Below, one piece after another: positions 1 to 8,527 of a stretch of 64,000 nucleotides of DNA. The notes below the pieces were generated by a model. It saw only the letters and a program-made list of their open reading frames with translations. It ran no database searches and was not told the DNA's origin. This DNA comes from Chitinophaga niabensis (GTDB lineage Bacteria; Bacteroidota; Bacteroidia; Chitinophagales; Chitinophagaceae). Position 1 is the first letter of the stretch. The number at the start of each line of letters is the position of its first letter. The translations under genes and the position numbers were made by a program. The stretch is from NCBI GenBank assembly GCA_017849435.1, contig JAFIGY010000005.1:62001-126000 (forward strand). The letters are read 5' to 3'.

Positions 1-2
1 AA

Positions 3-80
3 AAGCGCGTGAAAGAGCTGGAGGACATGGTGAAGCAACTCCTCGCAGAAAAGGCGGGCATGGATAATGCTTTACGGTAA
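3..80 (+). CDS. lpxD: LpxD C-terminal end (partial)
   Basis: This is the last 25 codons of a gene that starts before the window and ends with TAA. The residues are charged and leucine-rich (KRVKELEDMVKQLL), like the C-terminal helix of UDP-3-O-acylglucosamine N-acyltransferase, a hexapeptide-repeat enzyme of lipid A synthesis. The assignment rests mainly on context. The next genes are lpxC-fabZ and lpxA, and lpxD-lpxC/fabZ-lpxA is the usual Bacteroidota order. The fragment alone is too short to prove the family. Confidence 0.6.
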   Translation, partial: KRVKELEDMVKQLLAEKAGMDNALR

Positions 81-115
81 CAGAGTTTTAAACGAATCAG
101 AATACGAAGCTAATA

Positions 116-1531
116 ATGATGGAAAATCAGCAGCAGAACCAACAGACGCTGAAAGGGACTGTAACCATTTCGGGGGTTGGTTTGCACACAGGAGCACATG
201 TGAATATGACCCTTAAGCCGGCAATGCCCGGCTTCGGTATTAAATTCCAGCGCATTGACCTGCCTGATCAGCCGATCGTAAAGGCGGATGTGGATTATGT
301 AGTGGACACCGCCCGTGGCACAACCCTGGAACATAACGGCGCCCGCGTAAGCACGGTTGAACATATACTGGCCGCCATGGTAGGCATGGGGGTTGACAAT
401 GCACTGATAGAACTGAACGGCCCGGAGATCCCCATTATGGACGGAAGCTCCATGCCTTTCATTGAAGCTATTGAGGAAGCGGGCGTACAGGAGCAGGATG
501 CCAAAAAGATCTGGTATTCGATCGACACCAATATCAATTACTACGATGAGGTGAAGAAAGTAGAGATGGTGGCACTACCGGCCGTTGACTACCGCATCAC
601 CGCGCTCATCGACTTCAATTCCCAGGTGCTTGGCACACAACACGCCAATCTGAAGAGCCTGGCCGAATTCAAAAAAGAGATCGCGCCCTGCCGCACTTTT
701 GTATTCCTGCACGAACTGGAATACCTGCTGGCGAACAACCTTATCAAAGGCGGCGATATCAACAACGCGATTGTGGTGGTGGACCGCCCGGTGACGGAAG
801 ATGAGCTGAAGCGGCTGGCCCGGGCTTTTGACCGCGAGCACATGTCCGTACAACAACGGGAAGGCATCCTCAACAATGCGGAACTGCACTTCCCCAACGA
901 ACCCGCGCGCCACAAGCTGCTGGACATTGTAGGAGACCTCGCCCTCATCGGCTATCCCATCAAGGCGCATATCATCGCCAACCGGCCCGGCCACGCTTCC
1001 AATGTGGAGTTCGCCCGCCGCATCAAGCAATACATCAAGAAGAACAAGCATAATAAAGACGTTCCCATCTACGATCCCAACCAGCCCGCGATCTATGATA
1101 TCAACCGGATCGTGCGCACCCTGCCGCACCGCTACCCGATGCTGCTGGTGGACAAGATCATTGAACTGAGCGACACCCGCGTGGTAGGCGTGAAGAACGT
1201 CACTTTCAACGAACAGATCTTCCAGGGTCACTTCCCGGGAAACCCTGTGATGCCCGGCGTACTGATATGTGAGGCGCTGGCACAGGTGGGCGGTATCCTC
1301 GCCCTCAATCCTATGCCGGATCCCGAGAACTATGACACCTACTTCCTGAAGATCGACAATTGTAAATTCAAACAAAAGGTATTACCCGGCGATACCATGG
1401 TGCTGAAGATGGAACTTCTGAGTCCCATCCGCAGAGGTCTGGTAGAAATGCGTGGTACAGCGTTCGTAGGCAACAAAGTTGTCACCGAAGCAGACATGGT
1501 TGCTCAAATTATTAAACGCGAAGGAAAATAA
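116..1531 (+). CDS. lpxC: LpxC-FabZ fusion: UDP-3-O-acyl-GlcNAc deacetylase / 3-hydroxyacyl-ACP dehydratase
   Basis: A bifunctional 471-residue protein. Residues about 10-305 are LpxC, the zinc deacetylase that commits UDP-acyl-GlcNAc to lipid A. H83 (in VEHILAA), H266 and D270 (HKLLD) match the zinc ligands, and H293 (PGHASN) matches the catalytic histidine. Residues about 325-471 are FabZ, with the hot-dog-fold signature GHFPGNPVMPG (H372) and E386 in CEALAQ as the catalytic pair. The fusion is typical of Bacteroidota and joins lipid A synthesis to the 3-hydroxyacyl-ACP supply. The start could also be the second ATG, at 119. The stop lies 4 bases before lpxA. Confidence 0.97.
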   Translation: MMENQQQNQQTLKGTVTISGVGLHTGAHVNMTLKPAMPGFGIKFQRIDLPDQPIVKADVDYVVDTARGTTLEHNGARVSTVEHILAAMVGMGVDNALIELNGPEIPIMDGSSMPFIEAIEEAGVQEQDAKKIWYSIDTNINYYDEVKKVEMVALPAVDYRITALIDFNSQVLGTQHANLKSLAEFKKEIAPCRTFVFLHELEYLLANNLIKGGDINNAIVVVDRPVTEDELKRLARAFDREHMSVQQREGILNNAELHFPNEPARHKLLDIVGDLALIGYPIKAHIIANRPGHASNVEFARRIKQYIKKNKHNKDVPIYDPNQPAIYDINRIVRTLPHRYPMLLVDKIIELSDTRVVGVKNVTFNEQIFQGHFPGNPVMPGVLICEALAQVGGILALNPMPDPENYDTYFLKIDNCKFKQKVLPGDTMVLKMELLSPIRRGLVEMRGTAFVGNKVVTEADMVAQIIKREGK

Positions 1532-1535
1532 CAGC

Positions 1536-2336
1536 ATGATTCATCCGCTCACGTACATTCACCCGGACGCCAAAGTTGCGCCAAACGTAAAGATCGACCC
1601 GTTCACCGTTATCCATAAAAATGTCGAGATCGGGGAAGGCACCTGGATCGGTTCCAATGTAACCATCATGGAAGGCGCCCGCATCGGCAAGAACTGCCGC
1701 ATCTTCCCGGGCGCTGTTATTTCCGCCATCCCGCAGGACCTCAAATTCGAAGGAGAGGATACCACCGTGGAGATCGGCAATAATACCACCATCCGCGAAT
1801 ACGTGACCATTAACCGCGGTACCAAAGACCGCTGGAAAACCTCTATCGGCAACAACTGCCTGATCATGGCGTACAGCCATATCGCGCACGACTGCCATGT
1901 AGGCGACAATTGCGTGTTCTCCAACAACACCACCCTCGCCGGCCACATCACCGTAGGCGATCACGTGGTACTGGCCGGTATGGTAGCCGTGCAACAGTTC
2001 TGCAAGATCGGCGACCATGCCTTCGTTACCGGCGGTTCACTGGTGCGCAAGGATGTTCCGCCCTATGTGAAAGCAGCCCGTGAGCCCCTCTCCTACGTGG
2101 GCGTGAATTCCATCGGCCTGAAACGCAGAGGATTCTCGCTGGAAAAGATCAACCACATCCTCGATATCTATCGTATCATCTTCGTAAAAGGAAACAATAT
2201 TTCAAAAGCCATCCGCATCATTGAAGCCGAATTCCCGGCCACGGACGAAAGGGATGAGATCCTCTCCTTCATCCGCGAATCCGGTCGCGGTATCATGAGA
2301 GGATACAGCACCCGGGCGAATGACGATCTCGCTTGA
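1536..2336 (+). CDS. lpxA: UDP-N-acetylglucosamine O-acyltransferase LpxA
   Basis: The first enzyme of lipid A synthesis, moving a 3-hydroxyacyl chain from ACP to UDP-GlcNAc. The 266-residue product is close to the 262 residues of the E. coli enzyme. The N-terminal two thirds are hexapeptide repeats of a left-handed beta helix (IGEGTWIGSNVTIMEG and similar). SHIAHDC at 114-120 holds H118, equivalent to catalytic H125 of E. coli. I start at ATG 1536, not at the longer in-frame ATG 1479. This gives the normal N-terminus (MIHPLTYIHP) and places AAGGA (1521-1525) as a plausible ribosome site at the end of lpxC-fabZ. The 3' end overlaps the next gene by 17 bases. Confidence 0.96.
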   Translation: MIHPLTYIHPDAKVAPNVKIDPFTVIHKNVEIGEGTWIGSNVTIMEGARIGKNCRIFPGAVISAIPQDLKFEGEDTTVEIGNNTTIREYVTINRGTKDRWKTSIGNNCLIMAYSHIAHDCHVGDNCVFSNNTTLAGHITVGDHVVLAGMVAVQQFCKIGDHAFVTGGSLVRKDVPPYVKAAREPLSYVGVNSIGLKRRGFSLEKINHILDIYRIIFVKGNNISKAIRIIEAEFPATDERDEILSFIRESGRGIMRGYSTRANDDLA

Positions 2337-2937
2337 CCAGATAGGAAAGCGATTCAATTACGACTGGATCTTCCGTCGTTTTTCCTTTACATTTTCCGGT
2401 ACAGGGCATTATGCCATACTCGGGCCTAACGGCTCCGGCAAATCCACTTTGCTGCAGATCGTAAGCGGCCATCACCACCACAGTGAAGGCAACATTCAAT
2501 ACCGTTTCAACGAACAAGTGCTCCCGCAGGACCAGTTCTTCCAACATTGCGCCATCGTGGCGCCTTATATGGAGCTCGTGGAAGAGTTCAGCCTGGCGGA
2601 ATGTTTCGACTTCCATCTTCATTTCAAAACTTTTCTGTCCGGTTACAAACCGCAGGAAATTGCGCGCATCGTGGGTCTGGAGAAGGCCTGGAACAAACAG
2701 GTGCGGTATTTTTCTTCCGGGATGAAACAGCGCGCCAAGCTGGCACTGGCCGTTTTTTCCGATGTGCCGGTCCTGCTGCTGGATGAGCCCTGCACCAACC
2801 TGGATGCCGCGGGGACAGGGGTTTATCAGCAACTTATCCGCGAATACTGCAGCAACCGCATGGTGATCGTCAGCTCCAACGACGAAGCCGAGTACGGTTT
2901 TTGCAAGGAGCGGATCCTGATCACGGATTACAAGTAA
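2320..2937 (+). CDS. ABC transporter ATP-binding protein, stand-alone
   Basis: A 205-residue ABC ATPase domain. It has Walker A GPNGSGKST (35-43), the signature FSSGMKQR (131-138, SSGMK in place of LSGGQ) and Walker B VLLLDEP with D155-E156. It starts inside the end of lpxA (17-base overlap), so the two are almost certainly translated from one message. No permease gene adjoins it: the next gene is an MFS protein. Its membrane partner must therefore be encoded elsewhere or be unrecognised. A link to lipid A or envelope export is inferred from position only. It could serve any ABC-2 type exporter. Confidence 0.85.
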   Translation: MTISLDQIGKRFNYDWIFRRFSFTFSGTGHYAILGPNGSGKSTLLQIVSGHHHHSEGNIQYRFNEQVLPQDQFFQHCAIVAPYMELVEEFSLAECFDFHLHFKTFLSGYKPQEIARIVGLEKAWNKQVRYFSSGMKQRAKLALAVFSDVPVLLLDEPCTNLDAAGTGVYQQLIREYCSNRMVIVSSNDEAEYGFCKERILITDYK

Positions 2938-2946
2938 TAATTCCCT

Positions 2947-4236
2947 ATGAGCATACCGAACAAGAAAGTCATCAATGGCTGGGCCATGTACGATTGGGCC
3001 AATTCCGTGTACAATCTCGTGATCACCACTACCTTCTTTCCGATATACTTCATCGGGGTAACGCAGGACAGGTACAAGGGAGATCATGTACCCATCCTTG
3101 GCATGTCTATCAAGAATTCCGCGCTGTTCGATTACGCGCTTTCATTTGCCTATCTGCTGATCGTGATCAGCCTGCCCATCCTCTCCTCCATTGCAGACAC
3201 GAGAGGCAACAAGAAAAATTTCCTCCGGTTCTTTACCTACCTCGGGTCCATCGCCTGTTCCGGCCTCTTCTTTTTCGATGAAAGCAACGTAGGCTTCGGT
3301 ATTGCCTGCCTGATCATCGCAGCGATGGGTTATAGCGGCGGACTGGTGTTTTACAACTCCTACCTCCCGGAAATAGCGCCAGTGGAGTACCAGGACCGTG
3401 TAAGCGCGCGCGGGTATACAATGGGGTACATCGGTAGTGTACTGCTGCAGCTGGTCGGGTTTGGACTGGTATTAGGGAAGGACGGTCTGGGCATCACTGC
3501 CGGTATGGCCCTGAAAATCACCTTTTTGCTCGTGGGCCTCTGGTGGATAGGGTTCGCGCAGATCACTTTCTTCCGGCTCCCACCATCGCTCCCTACAGTG
3601 GAGAAGCATTTTGCCAGCGTATTCACCGAAGGTTTCATAGAATTGAAAAAAGTATACGCACAGGTGCGGAAAATGTCGGTGCTCAAAAGATACCTGCGCG
3701 GGTTCTTCTTTTACAGCATGGGCGTGCAAACCGTGATGATGGTAGCCACCATCTTCGGCACCAAGGAATTGAAGCTCAAAGATTCCGAGCTGATCGGCAC
3801 GGTGGTAGCGATACAGCTGGTAGCCATCCTCGGCGCCTGGGGCATGGCGCGACTGTCTGAACGATACGGTAATTTCCAGGTGCTGATCGGCACCGTGCTG
3901 CTGTGGATCGGTGTGTGCGTAGGGGCCTATTTTACGCATACGGTTCATGAATTCTACGTGCTGGCCGTACTGGTGGGCCTGGTGATGGGCGGTATTCAGT
4001 CCCTCAGCCGCTCCACTTACGCGAAGCTCATTCCGGAAACAAAAGACACTACTTCCTTCTTCAGCTATTACGATGTCACCGAAAAACTCGCTATTGTGAT
4101 CGGGTTATTCTGTTTCGGGTGGATCGACCAGGAATTCGGAATGCGCAATTCCGTGCTGATCCTCATCGTGTTTTTCTCCACAGGGCTCATCTGGTTGTTT
4201 TCTGCTTTGTATAAACAACGTAGATTAGCGATATGA
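2947..4236 (+). CDS. MFS permease, UMF1/Atg22-like family
   Basis: A 429-residue polytopic inner-membrane protein with about 12 hydrophobic segments. The N-terminus (NGWAMYDWANSVYNLVITTTF) is the hallmark of the UMF1 branch of the major facilitator superfamily, related to yeast Atg22, an amino-acid effluxer. LSRSTYAKLIP near residue 360 matches the conserved second-half motif. The substrate cannot be told from the sequence. The gene lies 9 bases after the ABC ATPase gene and overlaps the next gene by 4 bases (ATGA), so it belongs to the same transcript. Confidence 0.85.
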   Translation: MSIPNKKVINGWAMYDWANSVYNLVITTTFFPIYFIGVTQDRYKGDHVPILGMSIKNSALFDYALSFAYLLIVISLPILSSIADTRGNKKNFLRFFTYLGSIACSGLFFFDESNVGFGIACLIIAAMGYSGGLVFYNSYLPEIAPVEYQDRVSARGYTMGYIGSVLLQLVGFGLVLGKDGLGITAGMALKITFLLVGLWWIGFAQITFFRLPPSLPTVEKHFASVFTEGFIELKKVYAQVRKMSVLKRYLRGFFFYSMGVQTVMMVATIFGTKELKLKDSELIGTVVAIQLVAILGAWGMARLSERYGNFQVLIGTVLLWIGVCVGAYFTHTVHEFYVLAVLVGLVMGGIQSLSRSTYAKLIPETKDTTSFFSYYDVTEKLAIVIGLFCFGWIDQEFGMRNSVLILIVFFSTGLIWLFSALYKQRRLAI

Positions 4237-5072
4237 AGCTGCATACTATCAACACCGGATTATTCAAACTGGATGGCGGCGCCATGTTCGGCGTAGTGCC
4301 CAAAACGATCTGGCAGAAGCTGAACTCGCCTGATGAGAACAACCTTTGTACATGGGCGCTCCGCTGCCTGCTGGTGGAAGACGGGAACCGCCTTATCCTG
4401 ATCGATAACGGGATGGGAAATAAACAGGATGCGAAATTCTTTTCCCATTACCAGCCGCATGGAGATGATACGCTGGACAAATCCCTTTCCGCCCTCGGCT
4501 TTCACCGGAACGACATTACAGATGTTTTCCTCACGCACCTGCATTTCGACCATTGCGGCGGCAGCATTGAGCGGCAGGGCGACCGGCTGGTGCCTGCTTT
4601 CAAAAATGCTGTTTACTGGAGCAATGAAGCGCACTGGAAATGGGCAGTGAACCCGAATGACCGGGAGAAAGCGTCGTTCCTCAGAGAGAATATCCTGCCG
4701 ATAGAACAGAGCGGCCAGTTGAAATTTGTGGAGCAGCGGGACGGGGTGACCTTTTCCGACCACATGCGCGTGCGTTTCGCATATGGACATACAGAGGCCA
4801 TGATGCTGCCCGAGCTCCGCTACAACGGCCAAACGATCATCTACATGGCGGATCTGCTGCCCTCTGCGGCGCATATCCCCCTCCCCTACGTGATGGCATA
4901 CGATATGTTCCCGCTTACCACGCTCGAAGAAAAAAAACGTTTCCTGATAGAAGCCAATGAAAGGGAATATGTGCTGTTCTTTGAACATGATCCTGCCATT
5001 GAATGCGGTATCCTGCAGAGTACAGAAAAAGGGATCCGGCTGAAGGAATCGTTCCCGTTAAGCGCATTGTAA
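4233..5072 (+). CDS. Metallo-beta-lactamase-fold hydrolase
   Basis: A 279-residue cytoplasmic enzyme with the metal-binding signature THLHFDHCGG (H102, H104, D106, H107). Further likely metal ligands are the His in AYGHTEAMM, the Asp in YMADLLPS and the His in FFEHDP. The spacing resembles the YtnP/AHL-lactonase-like branch of the superfamily. The substrate is unknown, and lactonase activity is only one possibility. Its ATG overlaps the stop of the MFS gene (ATGA), so the two are translationally coupled. No signal peptide is seen. Confidence 0.85.
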   Translation: MKLHTINTGLFKLDGGAMFGVVPKTIWQKLNSPDENNLCTWALRCLLVEDGNRLILIDNGMGNKQDAKFFSHYQPHGDDTLDKSLSALGFHRNDITDVFLTHLHFDHCGGSIERQGDRLVPAFKNAVYWSNEAHWKWAVNPNDREKASFLRENILPIEQSGQLKFVEQRDGVTFSDHMRVRFAYGHTEAMMLPELRYNGQTIIYMADLLPSAAHIPLPYVMAYDMFPLTTLEEKKRFLIEANEREYVLFFEHDPAIECGILQSTEKGIRLKESFPLSAL

Positions 5073-5085
5073 AAAATTGAACCTT

Positions 5086-5532
5086 ATGTATAAACACATG
5101 TTACGCATCCTGCCGCTGGCAGCGATCATTGCGCTGGCCGCCTGCAAAGGCCAGACCAAAACGAAAGACGCTGCTGCGAATGCCGATTCACTTTTCGTGG
5201 ATTCCCTTTCTCAGGCCGTGATGAATGTTCACGATGAAGGCATGGGCAAAATGATGACGATCCGCCGCCTGAAAACACGAATCACGGAAGTAAGCGACAG
5301 CCTCCAAAAGAAAAAAGCTGCTACAGATGTTTACAAAGCCGCCGCACAGCTGTTGGACAGCGCCAATAATGCGATGAACACCTGGATGCATGGGTACGAC
5401 ATGAAAATGGAATCCAAAAACACACAGGAAAAGAAAGCCTACCTCGAATCAGAGATGCAAAAGATCTCCGCGGTAAAAGACCTCATGCAGAAAAGCATCC
5501 AGGAGGCCAAAACATTATTGAAAGAACAATAA
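5086..5532 (+). CDS. Predicted lipoprotein, function unknown
   Basis: A 148-residue protein with a lipoprotein signal: a hydrophobic stretch ending in ALAAC, cysteine at about residue 20. The mature part is helical and rich in Lys, Asp and Ala, and probably forms a coiled coil. I do not recognise the family. An in-frame TTG at 5077 would add three residues. ATG 5086 is preferred because it gives a compact signal peptide (MYKHMLRILPLAAIIA). It lies 13 bases after the hydrolase gene, probably at the end of the lpx transcript or just before a new one. Confidence 0.75.
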   Translation: MYKHMLRILPLAAIIALAACKGQTKTKDAAANADSLFVDSLSQAVMNVHDEGMGKMMTIRRLKTRITEVSDSLQKKKAATDVYKAAAQLLDSANNAMNTWMHGYDMKMESKNTQEKKAYLESEMQKISAVKDLMQKSIQEAKTLLKEQ

Positions 5533-5571
5533 TGCGGTTTTTCCTATCTTGAATCTGAAAAAATTTGCACT

Positions 5572-7110
5572 ATGGCAAACCAGGACGTATTTCTCGACTA
5601 TATCAGGAACGGCTACACGTTCAAGGGAGAACATTTCAAACTGGGCTGCGCCATGCTCAATGGAGAAGTGGTGCCTGGAGCGGATGTTTTTCTTCCGCTC
5701 AAAACCCTGAACCGCCACGGCCTTATTGCCGGCGCAACCGGTACCGGTAAAACAAAAACTCTGCAGGTAATCGCGGAAGGATTGAGCGACGCCAGCGTGC
5801 CGGTACTGTTGATGGACATCAAGGGAGATCTCAGCGGTATTGCAGCGGCAGGTACTTCCAACCCGAAGATTGAAGAGCGGTATGCGAAGATCGGCGGCAC
5901 CTGGTCTCCGGCCGCCTATCCCGTTGAGCTGCTTACGCTCAGCCAGGAAAAAGGCGTACGCCTTCGCGCTACCATAAGCGAGTTCGGCCCCGTGCTGCTT
6001 TCCAAAATACTGGGGCTGAACGATACACAAGGTGGCTTCGTAGCCATGATCTTCAAATACTGCGATGATAATAAACTGCCCCTGCTGGACCTGAAGGATT
6101 TTAAAAAAGTACTCCAGTACGTCAGCGATGAAGGCAAAGCAGAACTTGAGAAAGAATACGGCAAAATATCCACTACCTCCACGGGTACTATCCTGCGGAA
6201 AGTGATAGAGCTGGAACAACAGGGCGCTGCGGTGTTCTTCGGCGAGAAATCTTTTGAAGTAGACGATCTCATGCACATCAGTGATGATGGTCGCGGTAAG
6301 ATATCCATCGTACGGGTAGCAGACATCCAAGACCGTCCGAAACTCTTTTCCACCTTCATGCTCAGCCTGTTGGACGAACTGTACGCTACGTTGCCCGAAG
6401 AAGGGGATCTCGACAAACCCAAACTGGTAATGTTCATAGACGAAGCGCACCTCATCTTCCAGGAAGCCACTACCGCGCTCCTGCAACAGATCGAGACCGT
6501 CATCAAACTGATCCGTTCCAAGGGTATCGGCATTTTCTTTTGTACGCAAAACCCCATGGACGTGCCGGCTTCTGTACTCGGACAGCTGGGCCTGAAGGTA
6601 CAACACGCCCTGCGCGCATTCACGGCCAACGACCGTAAGACCATCAAGCAAACGGCGGAGAACTATCCACTGTCTGACTTCTACAAAACGGAAGATCTCA
6701 TCACGCAGATCGGTATCGGGGAAGCGCTGGTGACCTGCCTGAACGAAAAAGGCATCCCCACTCCGCTGGCCGCTACCATGCTCGTTTCCCCGCATTCCCG
6801 GATGGATATACTGACCGACACGGAGATCGACCAGCTGGTGAACAATTCCAAACTCGTCCGGAAATACAGTCAGGAGATCGATAATGAAAGCGCTTACGAG
6901 ATACTGACCGCCAAGCTGGAGGAAGCCGCGGCGAAGGGCAGCACGGCAGGCCCGGAGAAGAAAGGGAAGGAAGAGAAAAGTCTGCTCGAAACAATCGCCG
7001 GCAGTTCCGCGATGAAGCAGGCCGGCAGAACAGCGGCCAGTATCATTACGAGGAGTTTGCTGGGGGCGTTGGGGTTAGGGGGTCGTAGTAAGAAAGGCAG
7101 CTGGTTTTAA
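5572..7110 (+). CDS. HerA-like ATPase, DUF853 family
   Basis: A 512-residue cytoplasmic P-loop ATPase of the FtsK/HerA superfamily, like E. coli YjgR. Walker A is GATGTGKT (54-61) and Walker B is VMFIDEAH (D290, E291). The C-terminal 60 residues are low-complexity (Ala, Lys, Gly) and then hydrophobic (AASIITRSLLGALGLGG). Family members are annotated as helicase-like proteins of unknown role. There is no NurA-type nuclease partner next to it, so a role in DNA end resection is not supported here. The downstream SdpI-like gene follows after 11 bases. Confidence 0.85.
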   Translation: MANQDVFLDYIRNGYTFKGEHFKLGCAMLNGEVVPGADVFLPLKTLNRHGLIAGATGTGKTKTLQVIAEGLSDASVPVLLMDIKGDLSGIAAAGTSNPKIEERYAKIGGTWSPAAYPVELLTLSQEKGVRLRATISEFGPVLLSKILGLNDTQGGFVAMIFKYCDDNKLPLLDLKDFKKVLQYVSDEGKAELEKEYGKISTTSTGTILRKVIELEQQGAAVFFGEKSFEVDDLMHISDDGRGKISIVRVADIQDRPKLFSTFMLSLLDELYATLPEEGDLDKPKLVMFIDEAHLIFQEATTALLQQIETVIKLIRSKGIGIFFCTQNPMDVPASVLGQLGLKVQHALRAFTANDRKTIKQTAENYPLSDFYKTEDLITQIGIGEALVTCLNEKGIPTPLAATMLVSPHSRMDILTDTEIDQLVNNSKLVRKYSQEIDNESAYEILTAKLEEAAAKGSTAGPEKKGKEEKSLLETIAGSSAMKQAGRTAASIITRSLLGALGLGGRSKKGSWF

Positions 7111-7121
7111 AATCAGATAAT

Positions 7122-7472
7122 ATGAATCCGTACGTAATCATCTCACTGGCAACCGGCCTCATCATGATGGGAGCGGGACTATGGAGCTGGAAAAGACCAA
7201 GGCACAAGATCAATCCGCTGATGGGCTATCGTACCGCCCGGTCTATGAAAAGCCAGGCTGCGTGGGACTTCGCGCAGGTTCATTCCGGGAAGGCATTCTT
7301 CTGTGCGGGTTGTATGCTGATATTGGTTAGCATACCGCTGGCGTTTGCAGTATTCACCTGGATGAGCATCGTGGTCTTCGTCTTCATGGCCATCGCCACT
7401 TTTGCTCCGCTATACTTCACGGAAAAAGAACTCAAACAACGTTTCGATAAAGAAGGAAATCCGGTTAAATAA
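7122..7472 (+). CDS. SdpI-family membrane protein
   Basis: A 116-residue protein with three or four hydrophobic segments (about 5-22, 64-83 and 86-106). It carries the family motif INPLMGYRTARSMKSQAAWDFAQ, where the GYRT and the later Trp are the conserved points of SdpI/YhfL proteins. Bacillus SdpI gives immunity to the SdpC toxin, but most homologues have no known role and no toxin gene is seen here. It lies in a tight run between the HerA-like ATPase and the oxidoreductase (8-11 base gaps). Confidence 0.8.
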   Translation: MNPYVIISLATGLIMMGAGLWSWKRPRHKINPLMGYRTARSMKSQAAWDFAQVHSGKAFFCAGCMLILVSIPLAFAVFTWMSIVVFVFMAIATFAPLYFTEKELKQRFDKEGNPVK

Positions 7473-7480
7473 TCAACGTT

Positions 7481-8527
7481 ATGTCAACAAAAATAAAAAC
7501 AGGCCTTTGCTCTTACGGCCACAGCGGTTATGCTTTTCATGCCCCGTTCATTCACGTGCACAGCGGGTTTGAGCTGACTGCTGTAGTAGAACGCAGCAAG
7601 CATCTTACACAGCAGCGTTATCCATATGTCAAGATATACCCGGATGTAAATACCCTGCTGCAGGACGCTTCCCTCGAACTGATCGTGGTGAACACGCCCA
7701 ACTATACCCACTACGACTATGCCAAAGCCGCACTGCAGGCGGGCAAGAACGTGATCGTGGAAAAACCTTTCACTGTTACCGTTGAACAGGGGGAAGAATT
7801 GGTACAGCTGGCCGCATCCAAAAAATTACTGCTGAGCGTTTATCAGAACCGCCGCTACGACAGTGATTACAAGATCGTGCGGAAAGTAGTGGAAGAAGGT
7901 TTGCTGGGAGATGTGCTGGAAGTGGAGTTTCATTATGACCGGTTCAAAGAAGAACTGAGCTACAAGAAACATAAAGAAGTTGCCTCTCCCGGCACCGGCG
8001 TGCTGTATGATCTCGGCTCCCACCTGATCGATCAGGCATTGACCATCTTCGGCATGCCAGGCGCGGTGTTCGGGGATGTGCGCATCATCCGTAAAGATTC
8101 CGTGGTGGATGATTATTTTGAGCTTATCCTGTATTATGATCACCTGCGGGTGCGGCTGAAATCCAGCTACCTCGTGCGGGAGGCTTTACCGGCTTACGTT
8201 CTGCATGGCCGTAAGGGATCTTTCATCAAATCCAAATCAGACGTACAGGAGGCACTGCTCATGAAAGGCGTGTTGCCGGATACACCCGACTGGGGCGCGG
8301 AAGCACCGTTTGAATGGGGATTGCTGCATACAGAGATCGATGGGAAAGTAGTGAAGGAATTCCTTCCTTCCGGCAACGGCAATTATCTCGATTATTACCA
8401 GGGCATCTATGCCGCATTACGGGAAGGGAAACCCAATCCTGTTACTGCGGAGGAAGGGCTGAATGTTATCAAAGTGATTGAAGCGGGCTTCAAAAGCAGC
8501 GCTGAAGGTCGCGTGATCAGGCTTTAA
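7481..8527 (+). CDS. Gfo/Idh/MocA-family oxidoreductase
   Basis: A 348-residue NAD(P)-dependent dehydrogenase. The N-terminal Rossmann fold begins with GLCSYGHSGYAFHAPF (8-23). The family motif EKP lies at 94-96 (VEKPFTVT), and the second domain has GVLYDLGSHLIDQ with D177 and H181 in the catalytic region. The EKP lysine and the His/Asp pair are the usual catalytic residues for sugars or inositols. The exact substrate is unknown. No signal peptide, so it is cytoplasmic. The 3' end overlaps the convergent recQ gene by 11 bases. Confidence 0.9.
   Translation: MSTKIKTGLCSYGHSGYAFHAPFIHVHSGFELTAVVERSKHLTQQRYPYVKIYPDVNTLLQDASLELIVVNTPNYTHYDYAKAALQAGKNVIVEKPFTVTVEQGEELVQLAASKKLLLSVYQNRRYDSDYKIVRKVVEEGLLGDVLEVEFHYDRFKEELSYKKHKEVASPGTGVLYDLGSHLIDQALTIFGMPGAVFGDVRIIRKDSVVDDYFELILYYDHLRVRLKSSYLVREALPAYVLHGRKGSFIKSKSDVQEALLMKGVLPDTPDWGAEAPFEWGLLHTEIDGKVVKEFLPSGNGNYLDYYQGIYAALREGKPNPVTAEEGLNVIKVIEAGFKSSAEGRVIRL

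Noticed and set aside
2320-2937. FtsE as the identity of the ABC ATPase
   Set aside because: It is 17 kb from ftsX and its signature FSSGMKQR differs from FtsE.
5515-6795. Long minus-strand frame (426 codons) opposite the HerA-like ATPase
   Set aside because: No domain pattern, and it overlaps a P-loop protein with intact motifs.
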